DNA of 64,000 bases from CAVVGZ01 sp963841845 (GCA_963841845.1 CAWJEG010000013.1:124001-188000), one strand, 5' to 3'; positions 35,854 to 45,727 are shown, numbered from the stretch's first letter. The notes: generated by a model from the letters alone, not told the origin. Made by a program: numbers and translations.

Positions 35854-37129
35854 ATGGTTGAATATTCGAATGAAAATTTTATAATTGAAATTGATGATCA
35901 AGGACATCTCATTCTTCCTGAAGAAATTATGAGACGCTTCGGTTTTGTTACCGGGGCAGTTACCAGATTAGTTGAACGCGAGAATAAACTCACCCTGACA
36001 AAATCTACAAGTGCCTTATCCAAAATTTATATTGAACCGACTAATCGTTGTAACCTCGAATGCCGAACCTGTATGCGCAATGTGTGGAATGAGTCAATGG
36101 GATTTATGTCTCAGGAGATCTTTGATAGGTTACTACAATCAATTAATGAAATCTATCCCAAACCGGTTGTTTTTTTTGGTGGCATTGGAGAACCAACAGT
36201 TCATCCACATATTATAGACATGATTGCAGCTTTTAGAAAATGCAATTGTGAAGTTGAACTTATTACAAATGGAATTCAATTAACCAGGGATTTTGTTAAT
36301 AAGTTGATTGAAATGAATGTCAGAAGAATCTGGGTTTCATTAGATGGGATAACACCAAAAAGTTATTCGGATATTCGTCTAGGGGATGCATTACCTCAGA
36401 TTTTATCAAATCTCGTTGCTATGAAAGAATTAAAATTTAATAAAAGGGATTTCGCACCCGCGTCTAGGTATTGCTTTTGTTGCAATGAAAAGAAATATTA
36501 CTGAATTGCCAGAATTGCTTCGTATAGGGAAGCAACTTGGCGCAGACCTCTTTTCGGTAAGTAATATTCTTGCTCACACTTCAGAGATGCTACTACAAAT
36601 CCTCTATTCGGGTTCACTCTTTGAAGGCGATATGCATGCTTCACAATGGGTAAATGTACCTAGCGTTTCATTACCTCGCATGGATCTGACACACCAATTA
36701 ATTGATGGATTATATTCAATAATGAATAATCCAAACACATTAATAATTGGCGGAGAGGAAATCCGGTCAGGAATCGATTCATGCCCATTTATTTCGAATG
36801 GAAGTATCTCTGTACGCTGGGACGGCGTAGTCAGCCCCTGCACGCCGCTGTTACATACTCATGACAGTTTTATAGATGACCATATTAGAAAAACAAGTTC
36901 CTTCCAGGTAGGGAGCCTGGATGAGAATTCGTTATTAGAAATATGGGAAAGCGCAAGTTATAAGAGTTTTAGGGAACGTCTTTTAATGTTTGACTTCGCA
37001 CCCTGTACCTTATGCGCATTTATTAATAGCTGTTACATGGCTGAAGATAATAAGGAGGATTGTTTTGGTAACATCCATCCTACTTGTGGAGGATGCTTAT
37101 GGGCACAAGGCTTTATCCAGTGCCCGTAA
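35854..37129 (+). CDS. Radical SAM/SPASM protein with AbrB-like N-terminus, frameshifted
   Basis: Two frames join into one protein of about 425 residues. Residues 1-50 resemble a SpoVT/AbrB-type swapped hairpin (IDDQGHLILPEEIMRRFGF). The radical SAM core follows, with the cluster motif CNLECRTC and GGIGEPTVHP. The first frame shifts near 36460 at GCACCCGCG, where one extra C disrupts the expected APRLGIAFVAM. The second half, to 37129, carries auxiliary-cluster cysteines (SCPF, SPCTP, CTLCAFINSC, TCGGC). Such proteins with this N-terminus have been associated with tungsten oxidoreductases. An aldehyde ferredoxin oxidoreductase lies 12 kb downstream on the same strand, so a cofactor-maturation role is a reasonable guess. 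Confidence 0.75.
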
Positions 37130-37374
37130 AAATATTTTAAAAATTACTTTTAAAATTTATTCCAAATCAATTTGTTAACCTACCTTATCGACTTATAAAA
37201 TTTGTGTTCAGTGGGGGAGGGACGCAGTATAAATAATGGTGACAAATCAAGCATTAGACAAAATTTCTGAATTTAGAATCTGCTTTTCTTTTATCATTAT
37301 TTTCCTGTATTAATTTGTAACAAATATCTTAAGATATCACATTAATTCTTTAAGATTGTTTTGATATTCCCTCA

Positions 37375-37403
37375 TTGTATTTAATTTCACAATCTTGTAT
37401 ACT
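37375..37403 (+). promoter_or_regulatory. Candidate promoter of the catabolic operon
   Basis: TTGTAT (37375-37380) lies exactly 17 bases before TATACT (37398-37403), about 75 bases upstream of the first SDR gene. The -10 box sits inside an inverted repeat. Confidence 0.45.
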
Positions 37404-37414
37404 GGTAGTATACA
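37396..37414. promoter_or_regulatory. Candidate operator, 7-bp inverted repeat
   Basis: TGTATAC (37396-37402) and GTATACA (37408-37414) are separated by 5 bases. The repeat covers the predicted -10 box, a classic repressor position. The GntR/FCD regulator encoded at 55211 is the obvious candidate to bind it, but I found no second copy of the site in front of that gene or elsewhere in the block. Confidence 0.5.
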
Positions 37415-37480
37415 TAGAGTATTGTTGCGGTATTCAACGTGTTGAACTATTTTCATTCCTCGTCTTGAAAGGAAAATCCT

Positions 37481-38269
37481 ATGGACCTTGGATTAAAGAA
37501 TAAGGTAGCCATAATTGCAGGGGGGAGTGAGGGTATCGGAGCTGCTACGGCAGAAATCCTGGCTGAGGAAGGAGCTGTCGTTGCTATTTGTAGCCGGACC
37601 TTATCAAGCCTGGCGGATACAAGATCCCGGATACAAGAGAAAACCGGGCAAGTTGTCGAAATATTTCAGGCAGATTTTTCTAAAAATGAAGATATTGTCA
37701 ACTACATCGATAGCATGGCTGAAAAACTTGGCGGGATTGATATATTTATAAATTCAGTTGGAAGTTCCATGTTTGGCTCATTCGATCAGGTTCCGGATGA
37801 AGTGTGGATTAAAGATGTCTCATTAAAATTATTTGGAGCTGTTCGTTCTGCACGCGCTGTTATACCTCATATGCGCAAACGCGGGGAAGGCAGGATCATC
37901 AATGTGGCCGGTAATTCTGGTAAGCAGCCATACAACTGGCATTTTCCCGGGGGAGCAGCAAATGCAGCTTTAATTAATTTCACCCATGCATTATCCCAGG
38001 AAGTAGTAAAAGACAAAATTCTTGTGACAGCAGTATGCCCCGGTCCGGTAGAAACACGGCGCCTAAGAAGGCAATTAAATTCACTTAGCAAGATTTGGGA
38101 TAAGCCTCTGGATGAGTCGGAAGAATCATTTTATAACACCTGTCCGTTGAAAAGGGCAGCTACCGCAGAAGAAGTCGCTTATTTGATTGCATTTCTCGCT
38201 TCAAATAAAGCAAGTTACATTACAGGAACAGCAGTGACTATTGACGGTGGAATTACAAGAGGCATTTAA
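37481..38269 (+). CDS. SDR-family protein lacking the usual catalytic Tyr-Lys
   Basis: 262 residues. The NAD(P)-binding motif GGSEGIGAATAE and the structural motif FINSVGSS (variant of NNAG) are present. Where active SDRs have YxxxK this protein has HFPGGAANAAL, with neither Tyr nor Lys; a Ser/Asn pair (AGNSGK) lies before it. A subgroup of SDRs shares this change, and its reaction is not known. It is the first gene after the putative operator and lies 10 bases before the B12-subunit gene. Confidence 0.85.
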   Translation: MDLGLKNKVAIIAGGSEGIGAATAEILAEEGAVVAICSRTLSSLADTRSRIQEKTGQVVEIFQADFSKNEDIVNYIDSMAEKLGGIDIFINSVGSSMFGSFDQVPDEVWIKDVSLKLFGAVRSARAVIPHMRKRGEGRIINVAGNSGKQPYNWHFPGGAANAALINFTHALSQEVVKDKILVTAVCPGPVETRRLRRQLNSLSKIWDKPLDESEESFYNTCPLKRAATAEEVAYLIAFLASNKASYITGTAVTIDGGITRGI

Positions 38270-38279
38270 GTAATAAATT

Positions 38280-38705
38280 ATGAAAACGGTAAATAAGCCA
38301 ATTAGAGTCTTAATCGCAAAACCTGGACTGGATGGTCATGATCGCGGTGCTCATCTCGTCGCACGTGCATTGCGTGATAGTGGGATGGAGGTAATTTATA
38401 CGGGGCTACACCAAACCATTCCTGAGATTGTGAATGCAGCAAGTCAGGAGGATGTGGATGTGATCGGACTGAGTATTTTATCAGGAGCACATCTCTCATT
38501 AACTCGAAAATTATTGGTTGAATTGGAAAGATTTGAAATGGCCAATGTATTGGTTCTGGTAGGTGGTACGATCCCTGAAGGAGATGTCACGCAATTGAAA
38601 GAATTAGGAGTCCATGAAGTATTTCCAGTAGGCACAAATCTTTCTTCCCTGCCAGAAAAAATTACTGACCTAGTCAGAATAAAATTGGATTCTATTGATG
38701 AATAA
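38280..38705 (+). CDS. B12-binding subunit of methylmalonyl-CoA mutase type enzyme
   Basis: 141 residues forming one cobalamin-binding domain. The DxHxxG motif is LDGHDRGAH, followed by GLSILSGAH and VGGTIPEGD, the other B12 contacts. It carries adenosylcobalamin for the catalytic subunit encoded next, whose ATG overlaps its last 8 bases. Split mutases of this type are normal in archaea and Chloroflexota. Confidence 0.94.
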   Translation: MKTVNKPIRVLIAKPGLDGHDRGAHLVARALRDSGMEVIYTGLHQTIPEIVNAASQEDVDVIGLSILSGAHLSLTRKLLVELERFEMANVLVLVGGTIPEGDVTQLKELGVHEVFPVGTNLSSLPEKITDLVRIKLDSIDE

Positions 38706-40354
38706 CTACTCGCAGGACATCAACATTCTTTACAATAAATGGAAAGAGAGTCTCAAAAAAGGAGATCCTGTTCGAGAGGTAAAGACTCCATCAAACATCG
38801 TAATTGATCCAATTTATTCTCCTATAAATTTGCCTCAATTTCAATATTCGGACAATTTGGGTTTTCCTGGATCATTCCCGTTCACTCGCGGAGTATATCC
38901 TTCTATGTACCGAGGCCAGCTTTGGACCATCCGGCAGTACGCTGGTTTGGGGACAGCCGAAGAAACCAATCACCGTTTCCGTTTCTTATTGGAGAACGGA
39001 CAAACTGGATTGAGTGTTGCATTGGATTTACCCACTCAAATGGGCTATGACTCAGATCATCCTCTTGCGGAAGAGGAAGTGGGGATGGTGGGTGTAGCAG
39101 TTGACACCATAGATGATATGGAAATCATTTTTGATCAAATACCGTTGGATAAGATCAGCGTGCACTTTACAATCAATGCACCGGCTTCAATTATCCTGGC
39201 GATGTACCTGGTCATAGCGGAAAAGCGTGGCATCCCTTTTCAGGCGTTGAGTGGAACACTTCAGAACGATATTCTCAAAGAATATATTGCCCGTAATACT
39301 TATATTTTTCCCCCGCTTCCTTCACTGAGATTAATTGGGGGATACGATCGAATATTGTAGCAAATTCGTCCCCAGGTTTAATCCGATTAGTATCACTGGC
39401 TACCACGCCCGCGAAGGTGGAGCGAATGCTATCCAGGAAGTGGCATATACATTGGCAGCTGGGATGACCTATGTAGACGTGATGCTTGCCAGGGGGATGC
39501 AAGTGGATGCATTTGCCCCACGCTTAAGCTTTCATTTCACATCCCAAAGAAATTTATTTGAGGAAGTCTGTAAGATACGGGCAGCCCGGCGTCTGTGGGC
39601 TAAAATTATCAAAGATCGTTACGGATCGGATAATCCTAAATCGCAGATGATGCGGTTTTTCAACGGAGGTAGTGGAGCCAGCCTTTCCCATGAGGAACCA
39701 CTCAACAACATAATCCGAGGCACTCTCCAATGTTTGGCAGGCGTATTAGCAGGAGCACAAGCCTGTCACGTACCTTCTTATGATGAAGCCTATTCAATTC
39801 CTACAGAAGAATCTGCCCTTTTGTCACTCCGAGTTCAGCAAATCATTGCTCATGAAAGTGGTGTAACCGATGTGATTGATCCGTTAGGTGGGTCATATTA
39901 TATTGAATATCTGACGAATAAAATTGAAGAGGAAGTTTTGTCCCTTCTTAATTATATTGAGCAAAAGGGTGGATATGTTACTCTAATTGAGAATGGTGAA
40001 ATTAGGCAGTCGATTATTGATAGTGCCTATGAAATGCAGCTAAAAATAGAAAGTGGCGAAAAAATCATCGTTGGTGAGAATGCGTTTAAGGTAGAAAAAG
40101 GTGAGAAATCAACAATTAAGGGTTCCCAGAAGGAGAATGCGGATATATTTGATCATCAAATCAGGAGATTAGCGACCATCAAAGCAAATCGAGATGAAAT
40201 GGCTGTTCGAAAATCGCTCGAATTGCTCAGAAATGATGCGGAAGGGCAGACCAATTTGATGCCTTCCATTATTTCAGCAGTAAGGAATATGGCTACATTA
40301 GGTGAGATTATTCAGGTTCTAAAGGAAGTGTTTGGAGAATACCGCCAGCAGTAA
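38698..40354 (+). CDS. Methylmalonyl-CoA mutase catalytic subunit, frameshifted
   Basis: About 551 residues when the frames are joined. It rearranges (R)-methylmalonyl-CoA to succinyl-CoA with B12. Motifs include RGVYPSMYRGQLWTIRQYAGLGTAEETN and DLPTQMGYDSDHP. Tyr 81 (RQY) and Arg 199 (ARNTYIFPP) match the residues that favour methylmalonyl-CoA over isobutyryl-CoA in characterised enzymes. The frame breaks near 39343 in a GGGGG run; with four G the text reads LIGDTIEYC as expected. The catalytic part after the break (GYHAREGGANAIQE; RFFNGGSGASLS) is intact. The single homopolymer change points to a sequencing error. Confidence 0.9.
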
Positions 40355-40364
40355 GGAGAATTAA

Positions 40365-40781
40365 TTGTTTCTCAAAATTGATCATGTAGCTGTTATAGTA
40401 CCAAATCTTGAAGAAGCGATCTTGGTATATCAAAATTGTTTCAATGTGGAAATTACCTTCAGAGAGGTAAATGAAGAAGGTGGTTTTGAAATCGCCTCCT
40501 TTATAGTGGGAGAATCTCATTTCGAAATATTATCCCCCATTCATCCTGACTCAATAATCTCCGGAATACTAGAAAAACGAGGACCAGGAATACATCATAT
40601 AGCCATGGAAGTAGAGCAAATTGAAAAAAGCATTTCCGATGTAAAAGAAAAGGGTTTGAGATTAATCAGTGATGTTCCTCGACGTGGTTCCAATGATTCG
40701 CGGATCACGTTTATCCACCCAAAGAGCCTTTTTGGGACAATGCTTGAGTTGGTAGAAGTATCAAATCATCCCAAAGAATAA
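40365..40781 (+). CDS. mce: Methylmalonyl-CoA epimerase
   Basis: 138 residues of the glyoxalase fold with metal ligands in LKIDHVAVIVPNLE, GPGIHHIAMEVE and a late MLELVEV. It converts the S to the R form of methylmalonyl-CoA and so feeds the adjacent mutase. The TTG start at 40365 has AAGGAG about 6 bases upstream. It follows the mutase by 10 bases. Confidence 0.93.
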   Translation: MFLKIDHVAVIVPNLEEAILVYQNCFNVEITFREVNEEGGFEIASFIVGESHFEILSPIHPDSIISGILEKRGPGIHHIAMEVEQIEKSISDVKEKGLRLISDVPRRGSNDSRITFIHPKSLFGTMLELVEVSNHPKE

Positions 40782-40811
40782 AGACCGAAATTAATAAAGG
40801 ATTGCACCCAT

Positions 40812-42365
40812 ATGAATGATCTAACTGTTGCTGACCAATCTCAGCTGTTGAGAATGGAAGGAATTGTTAAAGTATTCCCAGGTGTTCGAGCAAATGATGG
40901 GATAGATCTGGAAGTAAAACCGGGTGAGGTTCATGCCCTGCTGGGGGAAAATGGAGCAGGCAAAACAACCTTAATGAGGGCTTTAGTTGGTTTATACAAA
41001 ATCGATGCCGGAAAGGTATTCTGGAAGGGAGAACCAGTACATATAACATCCCCTGCTCTTGCAGGTGAATTGGGGATTGGAATGGTTCACCAGCAGTTCA
41101 GTCTTATCCCAACGTTTACAGTCGTAGAATGTGTTGCCCTGGGGTCAAGAAGCAAACGCAATTTTATCGTTGATTTAGAATCTATAAGCCGTGAAATCCA
41201 GGGATTGGCAGATCTATACGGATTCAACCTAAATCCAAACTCCCGAATTGACCAGCTATCTATGGGTGCTCGTCAAAGAGTTGAGATAATAAAAATACTT
41301 TTCCGAGATGCTAAATTGTTGATTTTAGATGAACCAAGTTCCGTATTAACCCCTCAAGAAGTCCAGGATTTATTCCGGGTGATTCGCAAATTGGTCTCTG
41401 AAGGCAGATCCGTTGTTTTTATTAGTCATAAATTGGATGAAGTGATGGAAATTTGTGACGAAATTACTGTTCTGAGGGATGGCAAAGTCGTCGGTGACCT
41501 TAAAACAAAGGAAGCAACCCCCAAAAAACTTTCAAAATTAATGGTTGGGAGAGAAGTATTATTCAACCTTGAAAAGAAAGAAAGATGTGTATCAAATCCA
41601 GTACTGACTGTTGGGGGCTTAAATCTAATCAAGGATGGTATTCAAGTAATTAAAAATGTCTCCTTCCATGTGTGCAGCGGAGAAATTGTCGGGATCGCAG
41701 GAGTTGCTGGGAATGGCCAGGAGGAGTTGATTCAAATCCTGGCAGGTTTGAAGAAGAGTGATTCCGGGATTGTTTCAGTTGATGGAATTAATATCACCAA
41801 TGCCTCACCAGAAAATATAAAACAAAATGGGATATCTTATATGCCATCCGACCGCCGTGGCACCGGTTTGGTTCTCCAAATGAATCTGCGGGAAAACATT
41901 ATTCTGCGTGACTATCATACCCAAAAATTTAATAGAAATGGATTCACAAGACACAAAGTAATCAAGGATTTTACAAACAAATTAATTGCGGATTATGATA
42001 TTCGGGTAGCCAATGAAAATGTGACCGTTGGTACATTGTCCGGGGGAAATCTACAAAAAGTTGTCGCAGCACGGGAGCTCTCAAGAAATCCAAAAATCTT
42101 AATTGCAGAACAGCCTACAATGGGATTGGACGTTGGAGCAACCGAATATGTCCAGTCCAGGTTGTTAGAGGAGCGGGAAAAAGGAACTGCAGTCCTTCTT
42201 TGCTCAACCGAACTCAGTGAAATCCTAACCATATGTGATAGGGTTTTGGTGATCTATCAAGGGGAGATCATGGGTGAAATTGAACCTGAAAAAGTAACCA
42301 TAGAAGATATCGGATTGATGATGGCTGGAAAAAGGCTTGAAGACATTATGAATGATGAAGAATAA
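40812..42365 (+). CDS. ABC transporter ATPase, BMP/nucleoside type (two NBDs)
   Basis: 517 residues with two fused ATPase domains. The first has Walker A GENGAGKTTL, signature LSMGARQR and Walker B LLILDEPSSVL. The second has a degenerate Walker A, GVAGNGQEELI, signature LSGGNLQK and Walker B ILIAEQPTMGLD, as in the sugar and nucleoside importers of the RbsA/YufO type. Neighbouring genes encode two permeases and a BMP lipoprotein, completing the importer. Nucleosides or free purines are the known substrates of this subfamily. Confidence 0.93.
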   Translation: MNDLTVADQSQLLRMEGIVKVFPGVRANDGIDLEVKPGEVHALLGENGAGKTTLMRALVGLYKIDAGKVFWKGEPVHITSPALAGELGIGMVHQQFSLIPTFTVVECVALGSRSKRNFIVDLESISREIQGLADLYGFNLNPNSRIDQLSMGARQRVEIIKILFRDAKLLILDEPSSVLTPQEVQDLFRVIRKLVSEGRSVVFISHKLDEVMEICDEITVLRDGKVVGDLKTKEATPKKLSKLMVGREVLFNLEKKERCVSNPVLTVGGLNLIKDGIQVIKNVSFHVCSGEIVGIAGVAGNGQEELIQILAGLKKSDSGIVSVDGINITNASPENIKQNGISYMPSDRRGTGLVLQMNLRENIILRDYHTQKFNRNGFTRHKVIKDFTNKLIADYDIRVANENVTVGTLSGGNLQKVVAARELSRNPKILIAEQPTMGLDVGATEYVQSRLLEEREKGTAVLLCSTELSEILTICDRVLVIYQGEIMGEIEPEKVTIEDIGLMMAGKRLEDIMNDEE

Positions 42366-42409
42366 TAGATATTCCTTTGGAATTCAGCGCTTGAGGAGGT
42401 TAGACAATA

Positions 42410-43498
42410 ATGCATGAGGATAAATCATTACCCTCCCACATATTATCGAAAAGAATAAAAATAGACAAAGAAATTCTATTTAAAATCCTCACCCCAATCA
42501 TTGCTGTTGTTATTGCATTGATAGGTGGAGCAGTCGTTATAGCACTTTCAGGGGTCAATCCAATCTTTGCTTATGAAGAACTTATTAAAGGGGCATTTGG
42601 TAGTAGTTATAGTATTGGAGAAATCATTGTCCGAAGCATGCCTTTAGCCTTTTGTGGATTGGCGTTTGCGTTTGCATTTCGAGGTGGTTTGCTAAATATT
42701 GGCGCAGAAGGACAACTATATGTTGGAGCGTTGGGAGCAACAATAGTCGCTCTATTTCTTCCTGGAATATCGGGGATTATTCTGATTCCTCTTACGATGA
42801 TTGCAGCAGCCTTATTTGGTGCATTTTGGGGATTTATTCCGGCAATTCTAAAGGCAAAATGGAATGTAAACGAATTTGTAAATACCGTGATGATGAATTA
42901 CATAGGAATTTACTTCGTAAACTACTGCATATCATTTCCTTTAAGGGAGAAAACTATTACGAATTATCCGCAAACCGATTTGTTTGTGAAATCAGCATGG
43001 ATGCCTAAGTTACTTGAAGGCACACGTGTAACATATGGATTTATCTTACTAATCGTCATAGCAGTATTCATCTATATAATATTATGGCATACATCATGGG
43101 GTTATCAAGTCCGTGTAATTGGATATAATCGCAGAGCGGCATTATATGCCGGGATGAACAGCACTAAGTTATTAATATTAACGCTAATGGTGTCCGGTGC
43201 TCTTGCAGGAATTGGCGGTGGCCTTGAGGCGACAGGAGTTCAGCACCGATTAATTGCTAATTTTTCTCCTGGTTATGGATATACAGGTATCACGGTAGCC
43301 CTATTAGGTCGAAACAACCCATTTGGCATAGTCCTTTCAGCATTATTTTTTGGAATGTTAAGGACAGGATCTAGATCAATGGAAAGTTATGCCCATGTTT
43401 CATACTATATTAACATAATTATTGAGGCCTTTATCTTATTAGCGATTCTTAGCAGTGAATATATTGGAAAAATGATTATAAAATCTAGAGGAAATTAA
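42410..43498 (+). CDS. ABC transporter permease 1 (YufP-like)
   Basis: 362 residues, about nine or ten membrane helices. The family segment RGGLLNIGAEGQLYVGALGAT is present, as is GYNRRAALYAGMN before the last helices. It forms half of the membrane channel for the BMP-type importer. GAGGAGG precedes the ATG at 42410. Confidence 0.93.
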   Translation: MHEDKSLPSHILSKRIKIDKEILFKILTPIIAVVIALIGGAVVIALSGVNPIFAYEELIKGAFGSSYSIGEIIVRSMPLAFCGLAFAFAFRGGLLNIGAEGQLYVGALGATIVALFLPGISGIILIPLTMIAAALFGAFWGFIPAILKAKWNVNEFVNTVMMNYIGIYFVNYCISFPLREKTITNYPQTDLFVKSAWMPKLLEGTRVTYGFILLIVIAVFIYIILWHTSWGYQVRVIGYNRRAALYAGMNSTKLLILTLMVSGALAGIGGGLEATGVQHRLIANFSPGYGYTGITVALLGRNNPFGIVLSALFFGMLRTGSRSMESYAHVSYYINIIIEAFILLAILSSEYIGKMIIKSRGN

Positions 43499-43543
43499 TC
43501 CAATGATGATTGATGAAATTTTATTCTGGTTCCTGGAGGTATT

Positions 43544-44482
43544 ATGATAGACCTCATTTTTATCGTGAGCTTTCTTCGTTCATCTATCCGATTAGCTGTT
43601 CCTTTAGGTTTTGCAAGTTTGGGGGAAGGATTTTTAGAGCGGGCAGGATCTTTGAATCTTGGCTTGGAAGGGCTAATGTTAATTGGTGCTTGGGGTGGTG
43701 TAGTCGGGTCATATTACACCGGAGACCCATGGATAGGGCTGGCACTTGGAGTATTGCTAGGATTGATAATTTCCGCATTACAGGCGGTCATAGTCATATT
43801 TTTCCATACAAATGAGGTAGTCACTGGTGTAGCAATTAATACCCTTGGATTAGGACTGACAAGTTATGGATACCGGGTTATTTTTGGAATTTCAGGGTCG
43901 GCTGTTCTGGTTCCAACGTTTAAATCTGTTTCTATCCCAGTTTTATCACAAATTCCGATAATTGGACCGGTATTATTTAATCAGCCGATTCCGGTTTACT
44001 TAATGGTAATCGTTGGGATAATTTTCTTATTAATTTTGAAAAAAACCAGTTGGGGCCTTGATGTACAAGCTTCAGGGGAAGATCCGTGGATTACCGAAGC
44101 CGAAGGTGGGAATGTATATAAAATCCGCTATTTAAGTTATTTATTGACTGGAATTCTTGCAGCCTCAGGCGGAGCATTCATTTCTTTGCATAACGTCAGT
44201 CAATTTTTTGATGGAATGACTGCCGGACGCGGATTCATTGCCCTGGCAATTGTTGTAATTGGTCGTTGGCATCCTATTGGTATATTAGGAGCCTCTTTGT
44301 TGTTTGGGGCTAGTGAGGCATTTGGTTTAGCTCTCCAAGCAAGACTTGGAGAAAATGCCCCCTATCAATTATTAATGATCATCCCATTTTTGATCACAAT
44401 GATCATATTGCCATTCGCGAGCGCAGGCAAAGCTGCTCCATCTGCCCTTGGTTTTGGTTATGAGCGTGGCAAAGGTTCATAA
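43544..44482 (+). CDS. ABC transporter permease 2 (YufQ-like)
   Basis: 312 residues with about eight membrane helices. LGEGFLERAGSLNLGLEGLMLIGAWGG is the matching conserved segment of the second permease, and GRGFIALAIVVIGRWHP the late one. It pairs with the preceding permease. The ATG at 43544 follows TGGAGG. The 160-base gap to the lipoprotein gene holds an extra AGGAGGTG not followed by a normal start. Confidence 0.93.
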   Translation: MIDLIFIVSFLRSSIRLAVPLGFASLGEGFLERAGSLNLGLEGLMLIGAWGGVVGSYYTGDPWIGLALGVLLGLIISALQAVIVIFFHTNEVVTGVAINTLGLGLTSYGYRVIFGISGSAVLVPTFKSVSIPVLSQIPIIGPVLFNQPIPVYLMVIVGIIFLLILKKTSWGLDVQASGEDPWITEAEGGNVYKIRYLSYLLTGILAASGGAFISLHNVSQFFDGMTAGRGFIALAIVVIGRWHPIGILGASLLFGASEAFGLALQARLGENAPYQLLMIIPFLITMIILPFASAGKAAPSALGFGYERGKGS

Positions 44483-44641
44483 ATAATTATCAGTTTTTTA
44501 TAATGATTCGTTTCTATGTCTTGTGGATTTCAATGGAACAATAAACAGGAGGTGCTCATAGAAAATAAATAATTACGGAAAACAAATCGGAACTATTTAA
44601 GATAATCAGAAAAACCAATAAAAAGTAAAGTGGAGGAATAG

Positions 44642-45670
44642 ATGAAAAACTACAAGTTATTCGCATTCGCTGTGCTAACAATTCTGTCACTATTATTGGC
44701 AAGTTGTGCTCCTGCTGCTCCCGCAACTGAAGCCCCAGCGGTAGAAGTGACAACTGCCCCAGCTGCAGAACAACAACCTGAAAAACTCAAAGTCGCACTT
44801 GTCCATTACGGCGTTTTTACGGACAAAAGTTGGGGACAGGGAGCATATGAAGGATTTATGAAAGCGGTAGAAGAGAATGACCTGGAATATGCAACCACTG
44901 AAATGCTTCCTCAAGGAGAATGGGAATCTACTTTCCGTGATTACGCATCGAAAGGTTTTGATTTGGTTGTTGGAACCGATTCGGGTATGGATGAAGCAGC
45001 CAAGGTTGTTGGCGAGGAATATCCAGACACATTTTTCTTGACTGACTCTGGTCGTTATGCAAATGGAAAAAATGTTGGTTCCATAGCGATTGCTGAATGG
45101 CAGGAGGGTTACCTTGGCGGTACTGTAATGGCCATGCTGACAAAAGCCAAGAAGATTGGCTTTATTGGTGGAACAGATCATCCCGTAATAACTGCAGTAG
45201 CAACGGGTATCAAGGCAACAGCTGCAGAAATTGATCCAGAAATCGAAGTAATGGAATCTTATGTCGGTAGCTGGACAGATGTACAAAAAGCAAAAGAGCT
45301 GGCAAGCGCTATGTTAGATGCTGGCGCCGATTATATTATGCCAAAGGCCGATGCTGGTAGTGTAGCGGCTATTGAGGTTGCTGCAGAACGTGGAGCATAT
45401 GCAGTAGGTTCAACGGGCGACATGACAAGTGTTGACCCAGAACATGTAGTAGCCAGCGCAAGAGCTAGAAATGATGAAGCTGTGTATCGTGCAGTATCGC
45501 TCTTTGCAGACGGGAAATTAACTCCAGAAGTTCTTGTATGGGGTGTTGCTGAGGGTGTTGTGGATATCGTGTGGAATCCAAAGTTCCAGGAAATGTATCC
45601 GGAAGTGTACGATGCCACGATGAAGGTAATGGAAGATCTTAAATCAGGGGCGATTACTGAGCCGAAGTAG
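44642..45670 (+). CDS. BMP-family substrate-binding lipoprotein
   Basis: 342 residues. The signal ends in the lipobox LLLASC (Cys 21), followed by an Ala/Pro-rich linker. The BMP domain has KVALVHYGVFTDKSWGQGAYEG, the ligand-site region GTDSGMDEAAKVV and IGFIGGTDHPVI. Related proteins bind purine nucleosides or bases. GGAGG precedes the ATG, and a stem-loop follows the stop, so this subunit may be made in excess. Confidence 0.94.
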   Translation: MKNYKLFAFAVLTILSLLLASCAPAAPATEAPAVEVTTAPAAEQQPEKLKVALVHYGVFTDKSWGQGAYEGFMKAVEENDLEYATTEMLPQGEWESTFRDYASKGFDLVVGTDSGMDEAAKVVGEEYPDTFFLTDSGRYANGKNVGSIAIAEWQEGYLGGTVMAMLTKAKKIGFIGGTDHPVITAVATGIKATAAEIDPEIEVMESYVGSWTDVQKAKELASAMLDAGADYIMPKADAGSVAAIEVAAERGAYAVGSTGDMTSVDPEHVVASARARNDEAVYRAVSLFADGKLTPEVLVWGVAEGVVDIVWNPKFQEMYPEVYDATMKVMEDLKSGAITEPK

Positions 45671-45691
45671 TAATTGACAAAAAGATTAATT

Positions 45692-45727
45692 AGTGCTGGT
45701 GGACAAGGTTCCTTGTCTACCAGCACT
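45692..45727 (+). terminator. 17-bp stem-loop after the BMP gene
   Basis: AGTGCTGGTGGACAAGG (45692-45708) pairs with CCTTGTCTACCAGCACT (45711-45727) with one G-T pair and a 2-base gap. No T-run follows. It could be a partial terminator or an mRNA-stabilising hairpin that raises binding-protein levels. Confidence 0.6.

Larger units (their letters stand above)
37130..37480. other. Intergenic region before the catabolic gene run
   Basis: About 350 AT-rich bases with no supported gene. It contains the promoter and inverted repeat described at 37375-37414. Confidence 0.6.

Noticed and set aside
39335..39360. Programmed frameshift in the mutase
   Set aside because: There is no slippery heptamer with a downstream structure, and homologues are made without recoding as far as known. 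A homopolymer error is simpler.
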